Position numbers and translations under genes: made by a program. This document shows, one piece after another, positions 1 to 7,586 of a stretch of DNA of 10,563 bases (within the stretch, counting starts at the first letter, position 1; each line of letters starts with the position of its first letter). The stretch covers positions 1 to 10,563 of the forward strand of contig PMHI01000284.1 in assembly GCA_003156615.1 (NCBI GenBank). Reading direction: 5' to 3'. Below the pieces are notes generated by a model, which did not search any database, had not been told where the DNA came from, and worked only from the letters and a program-made list of their open reading frames with translations. This DNA is from Acidobacteriaceae bacterium. Lineage in GTDB: Bacteria > Acidobacteriota > Terriglobia > Terriglobales > SbA1.

Positions 1-890
1 GCTGCCTTGCGGTACCAACGCGTGGCTTCGCTGGTGTCTTCGGGCACCCCAGGCGCTCCTCTTTCGTAGATTGAGCCGAGATCAAGCTGTGCGGCCCAAT
101 TGCCCTTATCGCCGGACTTGCGGTACCACCGTACCGCTTCGCCGTAATCCTGGGGTACGCCCTTACCTTGGAAGTACAGCTTGCCCAGATTGACCTGCGC
201 GGTGGCGTTGTCTTGATCGGCGGCCTTGCGGAACAAACGCGCCGCCTCGTTGAAGTCCGCAGGCATCCCCTCGCCGTCCTGGTACATCAAGCCGAGTTCC
301 TCCTGGGCATCCGCATCGCCCTGATCGGCAGACTTGCGCCACCAGCGGGCGGCCTCGCTGAGATCCCTGGGCAGACCCTTACCGTAGAAATAAAAGTTTC
401 CCAGACAGAACTGCGCCTGTGCGTTGCCGTGATCGGCGGCCGTGCGGAACCAACGGGCCGCTTCGCTCAAGTCCTTGGGCACTCCGGAACCTTCGTCGTA
501 CAGCAGTCCAAGCACCACCTGGGCAGGCGCATAGCCTTGATCGGCGGCCAGGCGCACCCAACGGACCGCTTCGCTCAAGTCTTGGGGTAGCCCGTTACCC
601 GTGTAGTAAAGTCTGGCGAGATTCTCCTGCGCCTCGGCATTGCCCTGGTCCGCAGCCTTGCGGAACCAAACCGCCGCCTCCTTAACGTCCTTGGGGGCCT
701 TTTTCCCGGCGAAGTATATTTTGCCCAGAGCGAGTTGCGCGTCCGCAGCGCCATGATCGGCGCGTTCCCGCAAGCTCGCCAGCGATTCCGCGTCGGATGG
801 TTGCGACGCCTGCCCGGAACTTAACAAGACGCCAGCCAGCGCAAAACACACCACAATCGAAGCGCGAGCTTGGAAATGCGAGACTCTCAT
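1..890 (-). CDS. Exported Sel1-repeat (SLR) protein, C-terminus cut by window edge
   Basis: Reading the minus strand from ATG at 890 gives 296 residues with no stop before the window edge, so the gene is 3'-partial here. Residues 1-28 are a Sec-type signal peptide: a basic start, a hydrophobic stretch IVVCFALAGVLL, and a small-residue cleavage site near GQA. From about residue 47 come seven consecutive 36-residue Sel1-like repeats with the family pattern A-x-x-x-L-G-x-x-Y-x-x-G-x-G-V-P-x-D-x-x-E-A-x-R-W-x-R-K-A-A-D-x-G-N. Each repeat is an alpha-helical hairpin of the TPR superfamily. SLR proteins act as protein-protein scaffolds, often in envelope stress or signalling; the partner cannot be told from sequence. 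An in-frame ATG at 917 would add nine residues. Neither start has a strong Shine-Dalgarno, and 890 was chosen because it puts the signal peptide at the N-terminus. Strong repeat periodicity (108 bp) makes the opposite strand look falsely open. Confidence 0.93.
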   Translation of the reverse strand, partial: MRVSHFQARASIVVCFALAGVLLSSGQASQPSDAESLASLRERADHGAADAQLALGKIYFAGKKAPKDVKEAAVWFRKAADQGNAEAQENLARLYYTGNGLPQDLSEAVRWVRLAADQGYAPAQVVLGLLYDEGSGVPKDLSEAARWFRTAADHGNAQAQFCLGNFYFYGKGLPRDLSEAARWWRKSADQGDADAQEELGLMYQDGEGMPADFNEAARLFRKAADQDNATAQVNLGKLYFQGKGVPQDYGEAVRWYRKSGDKGNWAAQLDLGSIYERGAPGVPEDTSEATRWYRKA

Positions 891-1111
891 CGCGACCCCA
901 TTTCGTCGGCCGGCCATGTTATCGCTTTTGGCGAAGACAAACCAGAAAATTGTCGCCACCGGGACAAACCGGCACAGTCAACAACGGAGAAGCCAATGGC
1001 AGAGGAGTCTGGAGGGTGTACGTTAAGAGGCGTTTACACGTTTTGACCGGGTTAGGCCGCCTACTGAGCGGTTCCTCACCGCCCAAACGGAACGGCAGCG
1101 TCCTAAGTTTC

Positions 1112-2183
1112 TCAGTAGTAGGTCAGATCTCTTTTATCGAGGCGCACATCCACCATCTGACCGGTCGCAGGATCAAGAACAGATGCGGTTCGCTCGGTCC
1201 AATTGCCGAGTTTATCGCGCACATAGCGGTAGGTGATCTTCTCCAACATCTTGCCGTCCTGGTTCAATCGCTCGACGTCATCGTTGTCGATATTTCCGTA
1301 AAGCCCTTTGTGGTGCTGAATTGTGGTCAGCAGTGATCCGTCAGGTTGAAATTCGTAATAAACCGAGTGAAACGCGAAATTGAGCCCCACCCCGTGGTCC
1401 GGTTGACATCGTTCGTTCGCAGTTGGGCCGCTGCCACCAGGATACGGCCTCTCCATGTCGCAGCATGATCTCGCGGAACCGAGAACCGTTTTTGTCAAAC
1501 CACGCCCGCGAGATCAGCTCGGAGTCGTCATCGCCATCGCTGGTCTCGTCATAGCTGTCGCATACATCGAGCATCAGCCGACCCTGATTGAAAACGATCG
1601 CTTCGACGACTCGGCGGCGTTTGTCACTTCGTTCGGTGGAGTGCGATATCTCATTACCGTCGGCATCATACGTGGTGTCCTCTATCGAGCCCGTCGTGCT
1701 GTCCTCGTCGTGAACATGGCGGGAGAGCAGATTCTCGTGCTGGTACGCAACCTCCTCGATCAAAATTCCGCCTGGAGCGAAGCTATCCTCCCTGCGAAAA
1801 GCTTCCGGGTCACCAGGAGTGCCCGAGATAACGATGGTTTTCGACCCATCGGTCATCGTCGTCTCGCGTGTCGTATCTAACGGGCTGCCGTCCGGGGAGA
1901 GGTGGCCGGCGTTTTCGATCATATCCCCATCAGGGCTGAAGACGACCCATGCTCCGGATTCTTGGATAGACAGCGTCGGTGTATTCGGGCGGCGAGTCCG
2001 CGGATCCGGAGAAAGCTCCTGTCTCATCACGCGCACGGTATGTACGCGTCCATGCAGGGCATAGTTCGACCGGACGGTGAAATGACAATTCGGGAGTTCT
2101 TGCTCCCGGGCTACATCACACGGAGGCTGTTGGGCACGCGCCGCTATAGCCAACGTCATCATTACCAACGCCAGCAGACGCAT
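1112..2183 (-). pseudogene. Exported YD-repeat-like hypothetical protein, frameshifted
   Basis: I do not recognise a named family. The gene starts at ATG 2183, with GGAG eight bases upstream, and opens with a clean signal peptide (MRLLALVMMTLAIAARA, then QQ). A longer in-frame start at 2219 would bury this signal. The first frame runs to a stop at 1341. Meaningful sequence continues in another frame down to a stop at 1112, ending in LTYY. The tail contains FAFHSVYYEFQPDGSL and YRYVRDKLGNWTERTA, which match the YD/RHS-like style (TYDADGNE, WFDKNG) of the first part. The switch falls near 1409-1419, where TTCG is tandemly repeated. Removing one 4-bp unit fuses both parts into a single 355-residue reading frame through the join NCERCQPDHG. 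The gene is therefore either recently broken, a sequencing or assembly error, or, much less likely, frameshifted in expression. If intact it would be a secreted protein of unknown role. Confidence 0.8.
1409..1419. repeat. 2.75-copy TTCG tetranucleotide repeat at frameshift site
   Basis: The plus strand reads TCG-TTCG-TTCG here. The minus-strand gene changes frame at this point, and loss of one 4-bp unit restores one continuous frame. Slipped-strand duplication of the unit is the simplest explanation. Confidence 0.7.
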
Positions 2184-2577
2184 GAAAAAAACTCCAGCAC
2201 TCCCGTAATTGGATGCCAAGAAAACAAGCGCTGGCTGCCTGCCGCGTCGTCAGCCAGTCGGGTAGCTGACGTACACTGACACCATTGTGAATTGACCGAC
2301 TCCGGGTCCATGCGAATAGGGCCAGATTTCGACGTTGAGGGTACTCCCGCCACTGGTCAGCGGACTCGCTCCCATGCGTCCAGTTTAGCGTTGAGCGTAG
2401 GGATGCTTCGAAAAGGGGAGAACTGGTGGAACCGTTGACGACACTTCCCGTTCGGAACCGGAAGATATTACGCCGGCGGAACAAACCTGCATCTGGAGTT
2501 GTTGGCAGCGACATCGCAGCTGTGGGTCTTGCCCATGTTAAACTTCAGCCGGTTTGTCGATTGGTTGTGGAGTGGCC
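2184..2577. other. Divergent intergenic region without a supported gene
   Basis: This stretch of about 390 bases lies between the divergent starts of the YD-repeat-like gene and the kinase. It must hold the 5' control regions of both. Open frames here have poor protein character and none has a convincing start site. I see one short inverted repeat (2248-2271) and no sigma-70 promoter with both boxes and good spacing. The kinase ribosome-binding site, GGAG five bases before ATG, lies at the right end. Confidence 0.6.
2248..2271. repeat. Inverted repeat, 7-bp arms, 10-bp spacer
   Basis: CGTCAGC at 2248-2254 is mirrored by GCTGACG at 2265-2271. It lies 65 bases upstream of the YD-repeat-like gene start on the minus strand, so it could be an operator or a leader hairpin. 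There is no U-tract. A repeat this size also arises by chance. Confidence 0.35.
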
Positions 2578-5040
2578 ATGAGTGAAGACGAGGGTCGGGC
2601 AAAAGACCTCAATTCCAACCCTGCGGCAACGGAAAGTTCAAGCACTCCTTCAGAAACCCCGGATCCCATGACGACCATCGCCAGCTCGTCACCCGGGCTG
2701 ACTGGCGGAACTGCAGGTCTAGAACCCAAATTCATCGGTCCCTACAAACTTTTGCGCCGTCTCGGCGTGGGGGGCATGGGACAGGTCTGGCTCGCCGAAC
2801 AGACCGCGCCGGTCGAGCGCCAGGTTGCTCTCAAACTAATTAAGGTGGGCCGGTACGACGACGAACTCTTACTGCGCTTCCGCTCCGAACGGCAATCGCT
2901 CGCCATGATGGATCATCCCGCCATCGCCAAGGTCTTCGACGCCGGAGCGACGCCCGATGGCCAGCCCTATTTCGTCATGGAGCATGTGCCCGGCGTGCCG
3001 ATCACGAAATACTGCGACGTCAAGTGCCTCACCATCAGGCAGCGCCTGGAGCTCTTTTTGCGAGTTTGCGAGGGGGTACAGCACGCGCATCAGAAAGCCA
3101 TCATCCACCGCGATCTCAAGCCGGAGAACATTCTGGTCATGGAGGTCGATGGCAAGGCGATGCCGCGGATTATCGATTTTGGGTTGGCCAAAGCCATTGG
3201 GCCGGAGATCAGTGATGAAACCATGATGACGCGAGCCGGCGACTGGGTCGGGACGCCGGGATACATGAGTCCGGAGCAGTCTGATGGCAACGCCGACATT
3301 GACACACGAACGGATGTGTACTCGCTAGGCGTGGTCCTCTACGTTCTGCTCACTGGCGACCAGCCGTTCGATGTGAGCCAATGGAACAAGCAGCCGTTTT
3401 ACGAAGTATTGCGGCAACTGCGCGAAAGTGATCCGCTCAAGCCCAGCACGAAGATCCGCAAACGGGACGCAGTTACGTTGGCCAAACTTGCTCACAAGCG
3501 TCAAAATGAGCCGCGGATGTTGGTTAGACAGGTAAGTGGAGACCTCGATTGCATCGTTCTGAAGGCGCTCGAAAAGGACCGCAATCAGCGCTATGCGACG
3601 CCGCTGGAATTGGCCGCCGACGTCAATCGCTATCTGCGGAATGTGCCGGTTTCTGCACATCCGGCCGGCATCGCTTATCGCACACGAAAATATGTCCGGC
3701 GTCATCGTCTGGGCGTCTCAGTTGCCGCAGCGGGACTGGTGTTGTTGATCGGCTTTGCTGCAGCGCAAGCGATTGAGCTGCGCAAGATTCGGCAACAACG
3801 GGACCGCGCAGACCGCATCGCGCATTTTATGACCGGAATCTTTAAGGTGCCAAATCCAAGCGAGGCGCGCGGAAATACGGTCACCGCCCGCGAAATCCTC
3901 GACAAGGCCTCGCAACAAATCGGTAACAACCTGAATAAGGACCCGGAGCTCCAGGCGCAATTGATGGAAACCATGGCCCAAACGTATTCAGGCCTGGGCC
4001 TGTATGGCCGCTCGCAGGATTTGACAGAACACGCGCTGGCAATTCAAAGCTCAATGTTTGGAGAACGAAGCCGGGAAACACTGGCGAGCGAAAGTTATCT
4101 AGCCCAGACCCTTCGGGCTCAAGGGCATTTGCCGGAGGCGGAAAAGTTGTTGCAAAACACAATTGAGGCCCAGCGCCAGGTTCTCGGCCCCAATGATCCC
4201 GCCACTTTGGCGTCCATGGATCGCCTCGGTTATGTTTACGCCAACGAAGCACGTCACGCCGACGCTGAAAACTTGTTCCGCCAAACACTGAACGAAGAGC
4301 GCAAAGTACTGGGCCCGGACGATCCTCAAACCCTGAGCACCTTGAACGAGCTGGCGGAAATTCTAACGCCGCAGGGGCGGTATGCGGAAGCAGATCAGAT
4401 TTATGGCGAACTGATCGCAGCGCAGAAGGGAACTCTGGGGCCGGACCATCCTGCGACCCTGCTTTCGATGTCCCATGCGGCTGAGAATCTGGAGGAGGAG
4501 GGTCGCTTCCCAGAAGCTGAAAAGCTGTATTCCGAGGTGATCGCCGCTCAGCGTCGCGTACTGGGGCCGGAACATCCCCAAACTCTTCGGGCAATGACGA
4601 TGCTTGCCTTCACCATGGTTAAAGAGGGCCGTTACTCCGAAGCAGACAAACTCCAGAGTCAAGTGATCGAGATCAAGACCCGCGTGCTGGGACCAACCCA
4701 CACCTCCACGTTGCAGAGCATGGAGATGGAAGCGTTGGGCCTCAGCCGCGAGGGGCACTACGCCGATTCAGAGAAAATGTTTCGCAACGTGATTGAAACG
4801 GCGGAGAAAACCAGTCAGCCGGCCACAGTGGCGGAGGCTTGGTACAACTTTGCCTGCGCTGAGGCTGCAAGAGGTCTGCCGGACCAAGCATTCGCCGATC
4901 TGAACCTCGCCATCGAAAACGGCCTCATCTCACCGGGAGAACTTTCGGCTGATCCTGAATTGAAGTCCCTTCACGGCGACCCACGATTCGACGCCTTAGT
5001 CGCAACGGCACGCGCAACCAGCAGCGCCAGGAAAAAGTAG
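2578..5040 (+). CDS. Membrane-anchored serine/threonine protein kinase with C-terminal TPR array
   Basis: This 820-residue Hanks-type kinase phosphorylates Ser/Thr on target proteins. A low-complexity N-terminus rich in S, T and P comes first. The kinase domain (about residues 55-365) has a glycine loop LGVGGMGQVWLA, ATP-binding K86 in VALKLIK, the catalytic loop HRDLKPEN with D179, DFG at D200, and GTPGYMSPEQ from G225; all key residues are present. One transmembrane helix follows basic residues at about 378-400, so the kinase should be cytoplasmic and the rest periplasmic. Residues from about 435 to 780 are kinesin-light-chain-like TPRs with the motif LGPxHPxTL every 42 residues, and the C-terminus ends in the HGDPRFDALVATA element common in such kinases. 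ATG 2578 was chosen over an in-frame TTG at 2554 because GGAG lies five bases upstream. The ligand and targets are unknown. This architecture is common in Acidobacteria and Planctomycetes. Confidence 0.95.
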   Translation: MSEDEGRAKDLNSNPAATESSSTPSETPDPMTTIASSSPGLTGGTAGLEPKFIGPYKLLRRLGVGGMGQVWLAEQTAPVERQVALKLIKVGRYDDELLLRFRSERQSLAMMDHPAIAKVFDAGATPDGQPYFVMEHVPGVPITKYCDVKCLTIRQRLELFLRVCEGVQHAHQKAIIHRDLKPENILVMEVDGKAMPRIIDFGLAKAIGPEISDETMMTRAGDWVGTPGYMSPEQSDGNADIDTRTDVYSLGVVLYVLLTGDQPFDVSQWNKQPFYEVLRQLRESDPLKPSTKIRKRDAVTLAKLAHKRQNEPRMLVRQVSGDLDCIVLKALEKDRNQRYATPLELAADVNRYLRNVPVSAHPAGIAYRTRKYVRRHRLGVSVAAAGLVLLIGFAAAQAIELRKIRQQRDRADRIAHFMTGIFKVPNPSEARGNTVTAREILDKASQQIGNNLNKDPELQAQLMETMAQTYSGLGLYGRSQDLTEHALAIQSSMFGERSRETLASESYLAQTLRAQGHLPEAEKLLQNTIEAQRQVLGPNDPATLASMDRLGYVYANEARHADAENLFRQTLNEERKVLGPDDPQTLSTLNELAEILTPQGRYAEADQIYGELIAAQKGTLGPDHPATLLSMSHAAENLEEEGRFPEAEKLYSEVIAAQRRVLGPEHPQTLRAMTMLAFTMVKEGRYSEADKLQSQVIEIKTRVLGPTHTSTLQSMEMEALGLSREGHYADSEKMFRNVIETAEKTSQPATVAEAWYNFACAEAARGLPDQAFADLNLAIENGLISPGELSADPELKSLHGDPRFDALVATARATSSARKK
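4054..4810 (+). repeat. Six 126-bp repeats encoding 42-residue TPR units
   Basis: The LGP-type motif codons recur at 4054 (degenerate, MFGERSRETL), 4180, 4306, 4432, 4558 and 4684, exactly 126 bp apart each time. Five units keep LGPxxPxTL. The units are diverged at DNA level, which suggests old duplication rather than recent expansion. Confidence 0.85.
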
Positions 5041-5236
5041 GAAGCAAGAGGCCGCTCGTTCCAGGTTTTGCCACAAGTTAGTTTCACTTGCAACTCCTCT
5101 CACTGGCCCCAAGTCAACCTTCAATCTGCCCGTCATCGACCGACGGTCTCGCTATCCCGACTCACCCGCCCTGGGCGCCGTTCGCGTCCGCGAAACGATT
5201 CATCTGGGGCTAGCGTAGCTCCTGAGGTGAACGAAT
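5041..5236. other. Convergent gap between kinase and TrmB-like gene
   Basis: The kinase and regulator genes end facing each other across about 200 bases. Only weak hairpins are visible, such as CAAGT/ACTTG at 5074-5090 and the palindrome TTCGCG-TC-CGCGAA near 5180. Neither has a U-tract, so no intrinsic terminator can be called. Confidence 0.4.
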
Positions 5237-6076
5237 TCAAAGTTGGGATACAAGGCGTTTATAGCCCGGCGCATCGGTTGCGATCCGGTCGTGATAGTCC
5301 TCCATCAGTCGCAGGAGCTTGCGTCTGCTAGCACCGTTCTCGATCTCAACGCGCAACCGGCTGAGCAGGATTTCGGCATATAAGGCGCTGTGAAAGCTCC
5401 ACACAAGATAAGGACTTCTGGTCCAGACCGCCTGATGTAAGCCCTTTCCCGAGCGTTCGAGCACGGAGATGAGAAGCTCCTGGCCGTCCGCGACCAGGTT
5501 CATCCAATCACCGGCCCAGCGCTGTAAGACTTGATCTCGTTCAGTACGCAGGGTCAACATCGCTCCCGAAAACTGAGCGGGAGAATAGATCTGGCCCGCG
5601 ATTCTCACGCCCCGCGCTGCGGCGGCGGAGATCTCTGCGGAAAGTTCCGAGACCAGGTTCGGAAAAACGTCCAGCAGCAGCACCCGTTTGGACGACGCGA
5701 TCATTCCTCGCGCCCGCTGAATGGTCTGCTCGCGCGAGCCGAGCCGGTACACGCGCTCATCGGGAGGAGAGGCGCGAGCGCCTAATTGGCGCAGGGCGGC
5801 TTTGCGCTGTTGGCGCAGCTGGGTTTCCAGTTTGTCGAATAGCTCCGCAATCGGAGTCGCCCGGTAGAAGGCCGGGTCACCATCCTCAACCAGGACGGCA
5901 CCTTTTTCCAGCAGGGACTCCAACGCCTTGTAGATATTTGCGACCGGCTTTTTAAGAGCTTGTGCCAGTTTGTACCCGGTTTGCCCAGGAGCTTGCAACA
6001 GCGCCGCATACGCCTGCTCTTCCAGCGCATTGAAGCCCAAAAGAGAAAGGGGTCCGTCCGATGAGCTGTTTCTCAT
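5237..6076 (-). CDS. TrmB-like winged-helix transcriptional regulator
   Basis: This is a 279-residue DNA-binding protein. Residues about 10-75 match the TrmB winged-helix pattern: LGFNALEEQAYAALL, then TGYKLAQALKKPVANIYKAL as helix-turn-helix, then LLEKGAVLVEDGDPAFYRATP as the wing. A predicted helical linker rich in Q, R and K follows (about 85-100). After it comes a PLD-like effector domain typical of the family, beginning SREQTIQRARGMIASSKRVLLL. Archaeal TrmB proteins bind sugars; bacterial homologues are poorly characterised, so no ligand is claimed. ATG 6076 is used; an in-frame TTG at 6109 would add 11 residues. Neither has a good Shine-Dalgarno. The gene is divergent from the M23 gene at 6168, and the shared gap holds an inverted repeat, which suggests control of itself and of that neighbour. 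That link is inference. Confidence 0.85.
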   Translation of the reverse strand: MRNSSSDGPLSLLGFNALEEQAYAALLQAPGQTGYKLAQALKKPVANIYKALESLLEKGAVLVEDGDPAFYRATPIAELFDKLETQLRQQRKAALRQLGARASPPDERVYRLGSREQTIQRARGMIASSKRVLLLDVFPNLVSELSAEISAAAARGVRIAGQIYSPAQFSGAMLTLRTERDQVLQRWAGDWMNLVADGQELLISVLERSGKGLHQAVWTRSPYLVWSFHSALYAEILLSRLRVEIENGASRRKLLRLMEDYHDRIATDAPGYKRLVSQL

Positions 6077-6110
6077 AATGCGTAATTGTGCCTCAGCATG
6101 GGTGACCAAT

Positions 6111-6139
6111 TTCCAAGATCTTCGTCGTAGTAGTATATT
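6111..6139 (+). promoter_or_regulatory. Candidate sigma-70 promoter for the M23 gene
   Basis: The -10 box TATATT at 6134-6139 is good; the -35 candidate TTCCAA at 6111-6116, 17 bases upstream, is poor (three of six). This would put the transcript start about 20 bases before the ATG. A weak -35 fits a regulated promoter but is not strong evidence. Confidence 0.35.
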
Positions 6140-6149
6140 GAACTACTAC
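6127..6149. promoter_or_regulatory. Candidate operator: 8-bp inverted repeat over divergent -10 boxes
   Basis: GTAGTAGT (6127-6134) and its exact reverse complement ACTACTAC (6142-6149) flank a 7-bp spacer, ATATTGA. The centre contains TATATT on the plus strand (6134-6139) and TATACT on the minus strand, each five of six bases from the sigma-70 -10 consensus. A protein bound here would cover promoters of both divergent genes. The likely binder is the adjacent TrmB-like regulator, by position only. Confidence 0.6.
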
Positions 6150-6167
6150 TAACATAGGGAGAGTGAC

Positions 6168-7382
6168 ATGGCTACTAAATTGTGTTCTGAATATGTTCTT
6201 CGGGCATTCCTGCTTTTTGTCATTTGTTTTCTTTGTCCAGCATCGCGAACGCTCGCGCAGTCCTCGGCGCGGCCCTCTCCGGTAGAGGTGGTGGCTCCGA
6301 AGCCGCCAACGCCAGTGATCATCGAGGGCAAGAGAGTGCTCGTCTATGAACTTCATATCACCAACTTCGGGCCTTCTTCGCTGACGCTGACGCAAATCCA
6401 GGTGTTCGCGTCATCCAGCGGGGGTTCGCCAGGCGAAAAGATGGGTGGCGACAAATTGGCCGACTACAACGGCTCGTCGCTGTCCGAACTGCTACATCCC
6501 GTAGATGAATCTTCACAAATGGCTGAATCGTCAGACATGGCTTCAAAAAGCAATCCGGGAAAACTCGATATCGGCCGCCGGGTGATTGCGTTTATGTATG
6601 TCACCGTTCCAGGAGATCTACGGATATCTGCTCTACGCCATCGATTTTCGTTTGACGTAGCCGAGCCTTCGCGTTCCAAAGGCACCCCAAACGATGAGTC
6701 CGCGCTGGATGGCTTCATCGTTCCCGTTCTCGAGCAGTCTCCGTTGGTGTTGTCGTCGCCTTTTAAGGACGGGGTGTGGCTCGCGGGGAACGGTCCATCC
6801 AATTCCTCTGTCCACCGCCGCTCTGTCATCGCCATTGATGGCCGGACCTACATCGCCCAACGCTTCGCAATCGATTGGGATTTGGTCGGCAACAACGGCG
6901 ATACTTTCCACGACTCACGGGAACGTAACGAGAATTTCTGGGGCTTTGGTCAGCCCGTACTTGCGGTCGCCGACGGAGAGGTGACCGAGGTTGTCGATGG
7001 CATTCCAGACAATACCCCGGGGAAGCTCCCTCTCGTTACGGTCGAGACCATAACCGGCAACCGCGTTACTGTGCGCATTGCGGCTGATGCCTACGTGACG
7101 TTCGCCCACTTGAAGCAGGGAAGCATTGGTGTACGTTTGCATCAGAAAATCAAGCGCGGAGCCCAGCTCGCCCAAGTCGGCAACTCAGGCAATACAACCG
7201 GCGCTCACCTGCATTTGCAAGTGACCGATGGCAATTCCGCCCTCGCTGCCGAAGGCATCCCCTTCATCTTCGATAAGTTCAGGTTCTTAGGCTTTGGTAA
7301 AGATTTTGAAGAAGACCGTCATCCGGATCTTCCGAGATCTCGAATGTTGCCCGCGGATGATTCGGTGATCGCCTTCCCCTAA
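6168..7382 (+). CDS. Exported M23 (LytM-like) peptidase-family protein
   Basis: This 404-residue protein starts at ATG 6168 behind a strong Shine-Dalgarno, AGGGAG six bases upstream. Residues 1-30 are a signal peptide with hydrophobic core AFLLFVICFLCP and a cleavage site near TLA. Residues about 38-185 look like a beta-rich, Ig-like region. Residues about 225-380 are an M23 domain: FWGFGQPVLAVADGEV, FAHLKQGSI with H314, GNSGNTTGAHLHLQV with H347 and H349, and then EGIPFIFDKF. M23 proteins are zinc peptidases that cut peptidoglycan cross-bridges, or inactive regulators of such enzymes. The usual first ligand motif HxxxD reads R232-F-A-I-D236, so one zinc ligand seems replaced. I recall similar RFAID forms in related proteins, so this may be a subfamily trait. 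It should act in the periplasm or outside the cell. The divergent TrmB-like gene probably controls it. Confidence 0.88.
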   Translation: MATKLCSEYVLRAFLLFVICFLCPASRTLAQSSARPSPVEVVAPKPPTPVIIEGKRVLVYELHITNFGPSSLTLTQIQVFASSSGGSPGEKMGGDKLADYNGSSLSELLHPVDESSQMAESSDMASKSNPGKLDIGRRVIAFMYVTVPGDLRISALRHRFSFDVAEPSRSKGTPNDESALDGFIVPVLEQSPLVLSSPFKDGVWLAGNGPSNSSVHRRSVIAIDGRTYIAQRFAIDWDLVGNNGDTFHDSRERNENFWGFGQPVLAVADGEVTEVVDGIPDNTPGKLPLVTVETITGNRVTVRIAADAYVTFAHLKQGSIGVRLHQKIKRGAQLAQVGNSGNTTGAHLHLQVTDGNSALAAEGIPFIFDKFRFLGFGKDFEEDRHPDLPRSRMLPADDSVIAFP

Positions 7383-7586
7383 AGATCTCAGAGAAACACT
7401 GGTGTTGCTGGTGCGATCTGTGGAGACATTGCGTTCGCACCCAACCATTGCCCACAAATCCGGATGAGGGAATGGCATGAGGCGTCACCAGTCTTGGCGG
7501 AGACTGCGCTACGATCACAATGTCGCTTCATATTGGGATGCAAGGATCGGGGAAATCCAGTGAACAGTTTGGTGAGAGGCAATGCC

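Noticed and set aside
168..685. Overlapping plus-strand open frames in the left part of the window, up to 140 residues
   Set aside because: They are antisense shadows of the minus-strand Sel1 repeats. Their own repeat look, such as IALIGG and RFAQV, comes from the 108-bp periodicity of the true gene.
940..990. Minus-strand TTGACT with a downstream GACAAT as the Sel1-gene promoter
   Set aside because: The spacing is about 21 bases, too long for a sigma-70 promoter.
1068..1082. Hairpin GCGGT-TCCTC-ACCGC after the YD-repeat-like gene as a terminator
   Set aside because: It has only five pairs and no U-tract on the minus strand.
797..1336. Plus-strand open frame of 179 codons spanning a gene start, a gap and another gene end
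   Set aside because: It crosses the signal-peptide region of one supported minus-strand gene and the tail of another, is rich in R and P early on, and has no domain or good start site.
1455..2279. Plus-strand open frames of 125-141 codons opposite the YD-repeat-like gene
   Set aside because: The minus-strand reading has a signal peptide, a Shine-Dalgarno and protein-like repeats; the plus frames have none of these.
2116..2514. Minus-strand open frame of 132 codons in the kinase upstream region
   Set aside because: The composition is not protein-like, it overlaps the signal-peptide start of the YD-repeat-like gene in another frame, and it has no recognisable motif.
3881..4594. Minus-strand open frame of 237 codons within the kinase gene
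   Set aside because: It is a shadow of the 126-bp TPR repeats, with a P-, G- and R-rich sequence lacking any fold signature.
7494..7521. Promoter-like pair TTGGCG (7494-7499) and CACAAT (7516-7521) before the hydrolase
   Set aside because: Each box matches only four of six bases, with 16-base spacing. This is too common by chance to annotate, though the position 65 bases before the ATG is plausible.
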